Below are positions 24,924 through 32,669 of a stretch of DNA of 32,669 nt, piece by piece. This DNA is from Candidatus Bathyarchaeota archaeon (GTDB lineage Archaea; Thermoproteota; Bathyarchaeia; Bathyarchaeales; SOJC01), in assembly GCA_020345645.1 (NCBI GenBank), contig CP070765.1, forward strand, positions 1,108,455 to 1,141,123, given 5' to 3'. The notes beneath the pieces are model-generated. The model made no database searches. It saw nothing but the letters and a program-made list of their open reading frames with translations, and was not told the origin of the DNA. Numbering within the stretch: the first letter of the stretch is position 1; each line of letters opens with the position of its first letter. The position numbers and the translations under genes were made by a program.

Positions 24924-26213
24924 ATGGACTCTGCCTTTAAGGTCGCTGAAGAATATTCACAACAGTTAGACTTACAGGATCCTCTCTCAGGTTACCGGCT
25001 GAAGTTCCACATCCCCCCCAACACTATTTACATGGATGGCAATTCGCTGGGGCTCCTCGCCAAGAACTCTGAAGACTGTGTTTTGCGAGCTCTCAACGAG
25101 TGGAAGACACTCGGCATTCAGGGTTGGCTGAACGCAGATCTTCCATGGTTTCACATGGCAGAGGAGCTTGGTGCACAGTGTGCACAGATCGTGGGAGCTC
25201 TTCCTACGGAGGTTGTCGCTACTGGGACTACTACTGTGAACATTCACTCGCTCGTCAACACATTCTATCAGCCAGATGACCTGCGGACGAAGATCTTAGG
25301 AGATGAACTAAATTTTCCATCCGACATTTACGCCCTTACAAGTGCCGTTAAGCTGAGGGGACTTGATCCTAACAAGAACCTGATACTTGCCCCGAGTCGC
25401 GATGGGCGAACACTCGACGAGAAACAAATCGTCGAGTTAATGACTGACGACGTCGCTCTCGTTTTCCTTCCTTCTGTGCTGTATAGAAGCGGTCAGCTCC
25501 TTGATATGAAGACCCTGACTGAACAAGCTCATAGGCGGGGAATCCCCATCGGCTTCGATTGCTCCCACTCTGTTGGAGCAATCCCCCACTTCTTTGACGA
25601 GTGGCAGGTTGACTTCGCCCTCTGGTGTAGTTATAAGTATCTGAATGGGGGTCCTGGTGGAACCGCGTTTCTTTACGTGAACGAGAACCACTTTACGGTG
25701 GAACCCGCCCTCGCCGGGTGGTTTGGGCACGTTAAAGAACGGCAATTCGATATGGCTCCAAATTTTGAACACGCGAGGAGTGCAGGAGGATGGCAAATTT
25801 CCTCCCCTGCGATTCTGAGTTCAGTTCCTCTTGAAGGGTCCCTCAAGATCATTCTGGAAGCGGGAATCCAAGCGATTCGAAGAAAGTCTCTCACGATGAC
25901 CTCGTATCTGATGTTTCTCATAGACGAACTACTCTCCGAGGACCCCTACAATTATGCTGTAGGAACGCCGAGAGAAGCGAAGCGTAGAGGTGGACATGTT
26001 GCCATTGAGCACGAGGAAGGTTCAAGGATAAGTGAAGCCCTTCGAGTGCGAAACGTCATCCCAGATTTCAGACCACCAAACATAGTCCGGATCGCCCCAT
26101 CTCCGCTCTACAGCACGTATAATGAAGTCTGGAGAGTGGTCCAACACCTTAAGGAAATCATTGACTCAAAGGAATATGAGCGGTTCTCAAAAGGACGGAA
26201 GCTGATATCTTAG
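24924..26213 (+). CDS. kynU: Kynureninase
   Basis: This PLP enzyme splits kynurenine (or 3-hydroxykynurenine) into anthranilate (or its 3-hydroxy form) and alanine. The 429-residue product matches the family throughout: YMDGNSLGLL, EWKTLGIQGW, TGTTTVNIHSL, the PLP-binding Asp in GFDCSHSVGAIPH (Asp212), the Schiff-base Lys238 in CSYKYLNGGPGG, and PALAGWFGH with ISSPAILS. The C-terminus has RRGGHVAIEH and PDFRPPNIVRIAPSPLYSTYNE, as expected. It starts at ATG 24924 with AAGGAGA about 7 bases upstream, 12 bases after Bax1. No other kynurenine-pathway gene is in the window. Confidence 0.96.
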   Translation: MDSAFKVAEEYSQQLDLQDPLSGYRLKFHIPPNTIYMDGNSLGLLAKNSEDCVLRALNEWKTLGIQGWLNADLPWFHMAEELGAQCAQIVGALPTEVVATGTTTVNIHSLVNTFYQPDDLRTKILGDELNFPSDIYALTSAVKLRGLDPNKNLILAPSRDGRTLDEKQIVELMTDDVALVFLPSVLYRSGQLLDMKTLTEQAHRRGIPIGFDCSHSVGAIPHFFDEWQVDFALWCSYKYLNGGPGGTAFLYVNENHFTVEPALAGWFGHVKERQFDMAPNFEHARSAGGWQISSPAILSSVPLEGSLKIILEAGIQAIRRKSLTMTSYLMFLIDELLSEDPYNYAVGTPREAKRRGGHVAIEHEEGSRISEALRVRNVIPDFRPPNIVRIAPSPLYSTYNEVWRVVQHLKEIIDSKEYERFSKGRKLIS

Positions 26214-26242
26214 ATTCTTCCTGAATTTAGTGCAAGCGGATC

Positions 26243-28084
26243 TCAGTTGCTCAATGAATAGACTGCTATGTTTCCTCTTTCCGTTACGAACTTGACTGTG
26301 CAGTTCTCATCGTGGCTGATGTCGATTCGGATGTATGATTCGGTGTCGCCAGCGTTGATGAAGATGTTAACATCGAATCTTCTGTGGTGCGTCGCGTTGT
26401 TGACCCACAGTGAAACAAAGTGAGAGGTCGCAGATCCCTTGTTCTTCAACGTGAAGGCTGAACCATCAAGTGCTGCTCTCACAGCAAGGAAGTCAACATC
26501 CAGTGTCGTCTGATTTCCGTCCTCTCCTTCGTCAACAATTTTCACCTTGACGGTGCCATTACTATGGATGTAGCTGTTCCAGTCATCTGCTAGATTTACT
26601 GTGTAGGTGTTCCAGCCGATGGATGAACTGTGACCTTCAGTAAAGTTGAAGCCTGCGTCTGAGTATTCCAAGGCTGTCCAATTGAGGGTCTTCAAGAACC
26701 ATTTTTCGTTGACATCACTTACTCGGTACCTCATCTGGATTTCAATCGTTTGAATATAGGTTAGAGGGGCTGCGTAGATGTCTATGATGAATGGACCAGT
26801 GATGTCCAATCTGTTGTCGTTCTGACTCTCTTCAGTGCCAAGGGTAACTGTTGGTTCCGGTTCAACATACTTTCTGATTTTGAAGTCATCCATCCACCCA
26901 GTGGACTGACTGACCAGGAACGAAACTCGACCAGCTTCCGTTATTTGCGTTGATGTTCCATTTACTTTGGAAACTCCGTTGACCCAAAGTCTGAGATCAT
27001 CGCTATACACAGCAACACTGATCGTAAACGGTTGATTCCACGTATGATATTCACTCGGGATCTTGCAGGATATGTATCCAGTCCGCGTATTTCTCGCAAT
27101 ACATGGAGATGAGTATGAATCTCCAGATATGTGACCAGCATAGAAATTAAATGAGTTCTGCCATCTGAATAAGATGCCATTAGTCGAATTGATTGAATAG
27201 CTACCGGTTATGTTCATCTTCATTTCAGCGTATACATCAGTCTCGCTAATCGTGACTGGCATCCAGTCTCCCACATAATTATCACCTGTGTCGAAGTAAA
27301 CAGCTTCATGTGAAGGATCCCAGTAAGGCTCGTAGACGTTAGACCCAAAACCAAACCAACTGGCTGCATGCCTATCGACATCGTAATTGTCTGTTGTGTT
27401 CGTTGAAAAATCGTCAAACCATAGATAGACGTTGCTCCTGTTCCCTGGAGGATTTTGTGCTAAAGGATTACTGTAGTACAGGTAGTAGTTTGAGTCCGTT
27501 TCCGTAGGATCGATTCCTGCATGAGTTTTGAACCAGACTTGTGTCGTGGTTGTGTTCATTTCAATGATGTCCCGATCGATTTCGACTGAAGATGTGCCAT
27601 TCCAGTATACTATTCTCAGGTCCTTTCCATCTGAAAGAATCTTACCTGATGAAACAAGGCTAGCTGTGTCCATGGTTAGGAGAGTAGAGTAACCAGCGTC
27701 AAGTCTAGAAGTTAAACTGTTGGTGATATTCATCTGTTGGCGGTTTCCGTAGCTTGAATTCCACCAGCTCAACCCCCCCGTGTACGCACCTGCCTCTGTG
27801 AAGCGCTCATATTCCGCGTCAATCGCTTGGGTTCCCGTGTAGTCACCGCTGGTTCGACCGCCTGTATTCACCACGTATTCGGATTGGGTCATGAACCATG
27901 GAGAACCAGTGACGCGTGAAACGTCAGTTATTTCAATCTCTTCTCTGATCTTCTCCCAGTCGAGTTGGTTCATGTCGTAATTCCAGAGGATAACATTGGC
28001 GAAGACAATGGCTAAAATGACCAGACTCAGCACGGTCACTATCACATTGCTGACTGCTTTCTTTCCTCGAGGAATGTTCCCCAT
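26243..28084 (-). CDS. Surface protein with pilin-type anchor and DUF2341 domain
   Basis: This 613-residue protein starts with a class III-type leader: RGKKA then VSNVIVTVLSLVILAIVFA, a hydrophobic helix at residues about 11-33, so it is probably cleaved by a prepilin peptidase or stays as a one-pass anchor. The extracytoplasmic body has a DUF2341 domain at about 105-220 (WWNSSYGNRQQMNITN, YYLYYSNPLAQNPPGNRSN), then a LamG/concanavalin-like beta domain to about residue 410 (WFDDFSTN, WMDDFKIRKYV), and further beta-rich sequence to the end. Many Asn-X-Ser/Thr sequons suggest glycosylation. Likely a carbohydrate-binding adhesin or surface-layer protein. It converges on kynureninase with a 29-base gap. 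Confidence 0.82.
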   Translation of the reverse strand: MGNIPRGKKAVSNVIVTVLSLVILAIVFANVILWNYDMNQLDWEKIREEIEITDVSRVTGSPWFMTQSEYVVNTGGRTSGDYTGTQAIDAEYERFTEAGAYTGGLSWWNSSYGNRQQMNITNSLTSRLDAGYSTLLTMDTASLVSSGKILSDGKDLRIVYWNGTSSVEIDRDIIEMNTTTTQVWFKTHAGIDPTETDSNYYLYYSNPLAQNPPGNRSNVYLWFDDFSTNTTDNYDVDRHAASWFGFGSNVYEPYWDPSHEAVYFDTGDNYVGDWMPVTISETDVYAEMKMNITGSYSINSTNGILFRWQNSFNFYAGHISGDSYSSPCIARNTRTGYISCKIPSEYHTWNQPFTISVAVYSDDLRLWVNGVSKVNGTSTQITEAGRVSFLVSQSTGWMDDFKIRKYVEPEPTVTLGTEESQNDNRLDITGPFIIDIYAAPLTYIQTIEIQMRYRVSDVNEKWFLKTLNWTALEYSDAGFNFTEGHSSSIGWNTYTVNLADDWNSYIHSNGTVKVKIVDEGEDGNQTTLDVDFLAVRAALDGSAFTLKNKGSATSHFVSLWVNNATHHRRFDVNIFINAGDTESYIRIDISHDENCTVKFVTERGNIAVYSLSN

Positions 28085-28170
28085 GTTGAGCCTACCGTAA
28101 CTTTGCGTGTCTACGTACTCGACATTGCATAGCGTGTCAAACGAATTGGAAAAGAATTATGAATGGGCTG

Positions 28171-28269
28171 TCAGTATTGAAAATTCACTGAATACACGAT
28201 CCCGCATGCTTTGCATCCGTATACTTTCAGTACTCCTGAAACTCGTACGTGGGACTCGATCTCCGACAT
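28171..28269 (-). CDS. Possible CxxC micro-protein downstream of coaBC
   Basis: An ATG 12 bases after the coaBC stop, in the same frame, opens a 32-residue product ending in TGA at 28171. It contains VYGCKACGIVYS, a CxxC knuckle like half of a zinc ribbon. No ribosome site is evident, and so short a frame could be chance; the CxxC in an aromatic, zinc-ribbon-like setting is the only reason to list it. The remainder of the 197-base gap shows nothing recognisable. Confidence 0.3.
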   Translation of the reverse strand: MSEIESHVRVSGVLKVYGCKACGIVYSVNFQY

Positions 28270-28281
28270 CGACTTGTTAAC

Positions 28282-29493
28282 TCAGGTTTCTAGAAGATTC
28301 AACAGTAGAACTGCACATTCTTCTTTTGAGTGTGATTCTGCAGCTTCACCATCTTTGCTCATTATTATTCCACGATAACTGCCTTCAGGCGTTAAATCCT
28401 CACCTCTATTCGCTACAACAAGTTGATAACCTTGCCTCGCACGTTTTTGGGCGATCGCTTTTAGCTCATCCCACGAGACTTTCTCTTCATACTTGAAGGT
28501 GACCATGAGTAATTTCGGAAACTGCTTTCTGACTTCCTCGATGATTTTCGTTGTATGTTTCAAGGGAATTGATTTCATATCGCCACGAGAAGGAATTTTT
28601 CCATCGAATACTACGCTTGGAACATAATCTGCCACTGCTGCCGAAAAGATACCGACATCTACTGTCTCATGCTCCAGAACGTCCTGAACTTTCGAGTGAT
28701 AGTCATGGAAATCTTTGATTAAGATCGTGTTAAGGTATTTAGGAGCTTGGATCCCGGTTGAACCGAGTATTAATGTGACGTTTGCACCTCTCATATACGC
28801 TTCGTCAGCGATCATGATTCCTAGTGTTCCTCTGAACCTGTTTGTCAATACTCGGATGTTATCGATTTTTCCGGGAGTAGGTCCCGCTGTAATTAGGAAC
28901 TGTTTTTCTTTCAGAGGACTTTTACTCAGTTTCCTTATGGTTTCAATTACTATGTTGTGGGGAGATGAGAGGTTTGCCTTACCGTATCTTATTTCAGGCT
29001 TGATGATCTCTACGCCGAAGGATTTCAGCCGTTCCAGGTTACGCTGATAGGCAGGATTGTCTTCCATCGTCCCATGCATAGCGGGGGCTACCAGAATCGA
29101 CGTGTTCTTTTTTTGCAGTCGTCCTAACGCTGATGCAAGGGTGGTGGTTACGGCGTTGGTTGCTTTTCCGTCAGCTATCTGACCTATTGTGTTAAGTGTT
29201 GCTGGAGCCACTACGTAGGCATCATGTTCGTATAGGTGCTCTGCTTTTGCAGTTAGGTTCTTTATGACCGGGTTTGTGCTAGTCCATTCCAGGGCATCTT
29301 CAGCAACATATCTCTCAGCTTCTTCAGTGAGGTAAACTTGTACTTCGGCACCGTATTGTCGGAAGTGCCTGACCAGGGACGGGGTCTTGTACGCAGCTAT
29401 GCTTCCTGTAATGAGTAAGGCGATTTTCTTATTCTCTAGGTGACTTCCTAATCTGATGATGTCTTGATCTTTTAAATCAAAATCCTTCTTCAT
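28282..29493 (-). CDS. coaBC: Bifunctional phosphopantothenoylcysteine synthetase/decarboxylase
   Basis: This 403-residue flavoprotein makes 4'-phosphopantetheine for coenzyme A in two steps. The N-terminal decarboxylase (CoaC, about 20-190) has LLITGSIAAYK, the active-site His in AEHLYEHD, APATLNTIGQIADGKATN and APAMHGTMEDNP. The C-terminal synthetase (CoaB, about 195-403) has FLITAGPTPGKIDNIRVLTNRFRGTLG, AAVADYVP and VTFKYEE. The bacterial flap motif with its Cys (ACG...GRM) is absent: the segment reads IRYGKANLSSPHN. ATG start at 29493 with AAGGGG about 9 bases upstream. It is divergent from the dockerin-like gene. Confidence 0.92.
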   Translation of the reverse strand: MKKDFDLKDQDIIRLGSHLENKKIALLITGSIAAYKTPSLVRHFRQYGAEVQVYLTEEAERYVAEDALEWTSTNPVIKNLTAKAEHLYEHDAYVVAPATLNTIGQIADGKATNAVTTTLASALGRLQKKNTSILVAPAMHGTMEDNPAYQRNLERLKSFGVEIIKPEIRYGKANLSSPHNIVIETIRKLSKSPLKEKQFLITAGPTPGKIDNIRVLTNRFRGTLGIMIADEAYMRGANVTLILGSTGIQAPKYLNTILIKDFHDYHSKVQDVLEHETVDVGIFSAAVADYVPSVVFDGKIPSRGDMKSIPLKHTTKIIEEVRKQFPKLLMVTFKYEEKVSWDELKAIAQKRARQGYQLVVANRGEDLTPEGSYRGIIMSKDGEAAESHSKEECAVLLLNLLET

Positions 29494-29640
29494 TACTTCA
29501 AGCCCCTTACATACCAGTCGATGTGAAGAGATAAATTATTCCATCAGACCCACCACGCGAAGAAGTAGAAAAATGTACCATATGGTTTTATCAAGGGGTT
29601 TGCCTAATTTCCTCTAAAAATAGCAAGAGGAGAAGGTGCA

Positions 29641-30537
29641 TTGAAATTCATCCAATTGAAAAAACTGGCAGTACTTGCTTTGTCGGTTCTGTTATCGCTG
29701 AATGTTTTCTTGGCGATCACGTCGGGTGTTAATGCTGCTCCGGTTAAAGATCCAACAGTCTACATCAACGGTGATGGATCTGTTGAATTGACTTGGAACT
29801 CTGGAAAGTCGACGACGTTCAGAAACAATACAAATGTAAATTTGGGTGGTTTGAAAAGTATAGCAATTACTCCTGACCATGGCTGGCACATCGAAATTGT
29901 CCTATTTGATGGCATTTCTCAGGAAATCTTGGATGAAGATGGATACAGCCTTATCGACGTCCAAGTTAAACGTGTGATCTCTGTCGCTTTCCTTGAGAAC
30001 GGCGGAATTGACGATGTGGAATCCGGAACCTATATTGCAGCATATCCAGATCCTGACGTAGGACTCGTATTCCACAACGTTTTCGCAGATGGATTTGCGT
30101 ACGCCTACTTGATTGGGCTGCAACAGTACGATCAAATTGGTGAGTCTTGGGACATCTATACAAATGCAACTTTCGTTCAGAACGTGACAGTCTACCTTGT
30201 GCTCTCAATTAATGATCTACCAGACGGTGTTTTCCCAGGTGACTTGGCATTATGGAGAACTGAAGTTGTGCTCGGTGATGTTAACCTTGATGGAGTAGTC
30301 GATGGGACTGATCAGTCCATAGTCGCTAATGCTAACCCCGATGATTACGATCCAACCCTCGACTTAGACAATAATGGCGTTATTAACAGTGATGATGTGA
30401 ACATTGTAGCCCATAACCACGGCTTAGAATCCATTTGGGAACAGCTCGAATCATGGACTCATATGGAAGGCAACTTCGTCTATGTTTACGGCATAACTGA
30501 CCACTTTTCAGTATTCGGCGTTACTCGAAGAAATTAA
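29641..30537 (+). CDS. Secreted protein with C-terminal dockerin-like module
   Basis: This 298-residue product starts at TTG 29641 with AGGAGAAGG about 5 bases upstream. A Sec signal peptide is clear: KLAVLALSVLLSLNVFLA, with likely cleavage after NAA (about residue 33). The body is beta-rich and not recognised. Near the C-terminus are two calcium-binding loops of dockerin I type: DVNLDGVVDGTD (213-224) and DLDNNGVINSDD (241-252). A helix and about 30 residues follow. Dockerins bind cohesins on scaffold or surface proteins; no cohesin is visible here, so the module may bind elsewhere in the genome or simply bind calcium. A T-rich stretch follows the gene. Confidence 0.82.
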   Translation: MKFIQLKKLAVLALSVLLSLNVFLAITSGVNAAPVKDPTVYINGDGSVELTWNSGKSTTFRNNTNVNLGGLKSIAITPDHGWHIEIVLFDGISQEILDEDGYSLIDVQVKRVISVAFLENGGIDDVESGTYIAAYPDPDVGLVFHNVFADGFAYAYLIGLQQYDQIGESWDIYTNATFVQNVTVYLVLSINDLPDGVFPGDLALWRTEVVLGDVNLDGVVDGTDQSIVANANPDDYDPTLDLDNNGVINSDDVNIVAHNHGLESIWEQLESWTHMEGNFVYVYGITDHFSVFGVTRRN

Positions 30538-30794
30538 TAGATACACTCCTGCACACATCGCCTCGCTTTCTTTTTTTCTACTCTAAGAGTATCCAGTGAG
30601 TGAAGCATACGCAGGCAATATAGACTTACAAAGAACCTTTAAATTCTTAAAGAAAACATGCATGGTGAAGACTCGTGATTTTAGTGCCCAATTCGCTAGC
30701 CTTACTTCAGCGTGTCTCTGGAATATCAAAGATCTTCCTGATAGCCACGAAGATATGTGCATCGATCTTCATTTCTGAATTATAGAGGGGTGTC
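30538..30794 (+). other. Intergenic region before the TPR-like gene
   Basis: This 257-base gap holds the T tract of the upstream gene, then AT-rich sequence with two TATA-like elements: AATATAG near 30619 and CTTTAAATT near 30638. The second would give a leader over 100 bases long for the TPR-like gene. A GTG-started frame of 60 codons (30596-30778) spans this stretch, but it overlaps both candidate promoters and has no protein-like features, so I do not call it. Confidence 0.4.
30566..30583 (+). terminator. T-rich terminator after the dockerin-like gene
   Basis: CTTTCTTTTTTTCTACTC begins 29 bases after the stop codon. Oligo-T on the coding strand is the main intrinsic termination signal in archaea. 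Confidence 0.6.
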
Positions 30795-32669
30795 ATGCAG
30801 ACTCTGGATCCACAAGTCACAACTTTGCTGAAGAAAGCAACTGAAAAAGAGGAAAAGTTTCAATGGCGTGAAGCAGCTCAGCTCTATGAAAAAGCTTTAC
30901 ACATTGATACACACTCCCTCTCATTTAACACTGAGATTTTTGAGAAACTGGGATTCTCCTATTTTCGAGCTTCTAGACAAGCTGAAGACCCTGAAAAGTT
31001 CAAGCAACTCAGCGAATTGGCTGTCAAAGCCTACAGTAACGCTGCAGAGGTCCTCGAAAGGGATAAAGACAGCGTAAATGACGACCGAAACTATCAATTG
31101 AAGGCAAACGCTGAATATATTCGCTCTTGGTTAGCAGAAGATCCTTCGCAGAAAACTACTTTTTTGAGGACCTGCGACCGATTCTGCGAAAAAGCTCTGA
31201 AGGCTTTCAAGAAAGAGGAAAAAAAACTTCAATCTGGAAGAACATACAACATCCTGTCACTTTCTGCTTTGGAACAGATATTCATCGCATCAGATATTGA
31301 AGAAAAACAGACACTGATTACTACGCGAATAAAATTTAGTGATGCAGCAATTGACAATTTAGAAAGAACGGAGGAAAAAGAAGACCTTCTTTTAGCTTAT
31401 TCATTAGCGAGTCTTCAATACTGGTATGCTGCAAATATCAGTGACAAAGAAGAAGTGCGAAAGAATTACGCAAAAAAGTGCTTAACGACTTCTGAGCAAG
31501 CATTAAAACTCTCTGAACAGACGCGGGACCCTTATTATTATGCTATGTCGAGATGGGCAGCAACTCTTAGCTCTCTTTTCTTCACTGAAAACAGTGCCTC
31601 TTCCTTAGAATATGCCAAAGAAATGCTACAGCAAGGAACCACACAAAACGACCACTATATCGAAGGCATCGCCAATTACCTCCTTTCATTTGTGACAAAC
31701 CTAACACGCTGGAAAGCAGTAGATCCCGAGAAGAAGCGGGAAACAAATCAAAAAGCCATTGATTACGCCGAAGCAGCCATACGCAAACTTCAATCAACAA
31801 ATCAGGATTACTACATCGCGGAAACTTACAGACTATATATTGAGAGCCAAGTTAACCTCGCCAACGATGAAATGAATATCGATAACAAACGGACTTTACT
31901 TGAGAAAGCAATAAACAATGGAGAAAAAGGGTTAGATCACGCAACAAGATCCGGTTCACCAGACGCCACGGCATCAATTCTCCACGCATTAAGTAAAACA
32001 TTACAGACCAACTCAAATTTCGAATCTGAGAAAGATGGAAAAAGAAGATCACTGGAAAACGCCTTACTTCATAGAAAACATTACATTAGAATCGCGGAAG
32101 AAGCCTTCTCCACAAGTGGATGGATCCTCGGAGTAGGACATTACTATGCGGGACTGATCGAAGCAGAGCTAAGCCAATTCGAAACAAGTCACAGCAGTAA
32201 AATCGCACTTTTCAACGATGCAGTTGCAGACATGGATGACGGCATCTCCCATTGCCAAAAATGGATAGAGTCTCGCCCTTCACAACTGTATATCGCGTTT
32301 ACGGCTGAATTTGAGGACTCTTTTGGTCGAATACTCTATGAATCTTACATTTTAACTGGAGAAAAATCAAACCTGACTAGAGCAATCAGGGTCTACTCTG
32401 AAGCTGTAGAGAAATTCAAGAAAATCGATATGCCAAGTCGCGTCGCTGAATCACTCTGGAAGATAGCTAGAGATGAAGATTTACTTGGTCAATACATTGA
32501 TGCATCAGAAAGCTTCGATGAAGCCTACAAACAATACATGGTTGCTGCTCAAAAAATCCATCAATTCTCGGAGTTTTATCAAGATTACGCTTCATACATG
32601 AAAGCTTGGAGTGAAATCGAAAAAGCAAGAGACCACCATTCAAAGAAGCGGTATGAACAAGCTAAGGAA
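30795..32669 (+). CDS. Long TPR-like helical-repeat protein, 3' end outside window
   Basis: An ATG at 30795 opens a frame with no stop to the window edge, giving at least 625 residues. The sequence is almost wholly helical, rich in Lys, Glu, Ala and Tyr. TPR-like units are seen: FQWREAAQLYEKALHID (22-38), a unit around LRTCDRFCEKALKAFKK, EAAIRKLQS, LTRAIRVYSEAVEKFKK and DASESFDEAYKQYMVAAQKI. No signal peptide or membrane segment is present, so it is cytoplasmic. GAGGGGTG lies about 5 bases upstream. Such solenoids act as protein-interaction scaffolds; a catalytic domain may lie beyond the edge. Base composition looks more AT-rich than the housekeeping region. Confidence 0.85.
   Translation, partial: MQTLDPQVTTLLKKATEKEEKFQWREAAQLYEKALHIDTHSLSFNTEIFEKLGFSYFRASRQAEDPEKFKQLSELAVKAYSNAAEVLERDKDSVNDDRNYQLKANAEYIRSWLAEDPSQKTTFLRTCDRFCEKALKAFKKEEKKLQSGRTYNILSLSALEQIFIASDIEEKQTLITTRIKFSDAAIDNLERTEEKEDLLLAYSLASLQYWYAANISDKEEVRKNYAKKCLTTSEQALKLSEQTRDPYYYAMSRWAATLSSLFFTENSASSLEYAKEMLQQGTTQNDHYIEGIANYLLSFVTNLTRWKAVDPEKKRETNQKAIDYAEAAIRKLQSTNQDYYIAETYRLYIESQVNLANDEMNIDNKRTLLEKAINNGEKGLDHATRSGSPDATASILHALSKTLQTNSNFESEKDGKRRSLENALLHRKHYIRIAEEAFSTSGWILGVGHYYAGLIEAELSQFETSHSSKIALFNDAVADMDDGISHCQKWIESRPSQLYIAFTAEFEDSFGRILYESYILTGEKSNLTRAIRVYSEAVEKFKKIDMPSRVAESLWKIARDEDLLGQYIDASESFDEAYKQYMVAAQKIHQFSEFYQDYASYMKAWSEIEKARDHHSKKRYEQAKE

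Noticed and set aside
28282-28284. Stop-codon readthrough or selenocysteine at the coaBC TGA
   Set aside because: CoaBC is complete at this stop and no recoding hairpin is evident; a separate micro-frame is simpler.
30596-30778. GTG-started 60-codon frame before the TPR-like gene
   Set aside because: It lies over two candidate promoter elements, has no ribosome site and no protein-like pattern.
1-32669. CRISPR array, tRNA, rRNA, transposase or integrase
   Set aside because: No regularly spaced repeats, cloverleaf-like intergenic segments, or mobile-element proteins were seen on either strand.

Overview
The window is archaeal chromosomal DNA. The evidence is a ribosomal protein/RNA polymerase operon in archaeal order (S13, S4, S11, RpoD, L18e, L13, S9, RpoN, enolase, S2), archaeal-type RpoD and RpoN subunits, archaeal lipid-precursor genes (isopentenyl phosphate kinase, type 2 IPP isomerase, prenyl synthase), an archaeal XPB-Bax1 pair, and pilins with archaeal prepilin leaders. 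Starts are often TTG or GTG, and genes are tightly packed with 1-4 base overlaps. The lineage cannot be fixed by eye; gene content fits an uncultured TACK or Asgard-type archaeon better than a classical methanogen or haloarchaeon, but this is inference.

Region 1 (1-10227) is a surface-filament locus. A plus-strand operon holds the 3' end of a FlaI/TadA-type secretion ATPase, a FlaJ/TadC-type membrane platform and five consecutive proteins of 156-647 residues. Each of the five has one N-terminal hydrophobic helix and an extracytoplasmic body. Converging on it from the minus strand are an A24 prepilin peptidase, a type IV pilin and a ribbon-helix-helix-like regulator. Engine, platform, peptidase, filament subunit and a candidate regulator therefore sit together. 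A short direct repeat between regulator and pilin could be its operator.

Region 2 (10228-21119) is housekeeping. A strong TATA box at 10306 drives the ribosomal/RNA polymerase operon. RpoD carries two complete 4Fe-4S motifs, and S2 has an unusual acidic N-terminal extension. A perfect hairpin follows S2. The lipid-precursor genes ipk, fni and a long-chain prenyl synthase come next, then glutamyl-tRNA synthetase.

Region 3 (21120-26213) holds a small winged-helix protein, an unrecognised 59-residue basic protein, the XPB helicase with its Bax1 nuclease partner, and a kynureninase just downstream of Bax1.

Region 4 (26214-32669) is more accessory: a large surface protein with a pilin-like anchor and a DUF2341 domain, CoaBC (coenzyme A synthesis), a possible CxxC micro-protein, a secreted protein with a C-terminal dockerin-like calcium-binding module, and a very long helical-repeat (TPR-like) protein running off the window. 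No tRNA, rRNA, CRISPR array, insertion sequence or integrase was seen. No gene-free stretch exceeds 300 bases.
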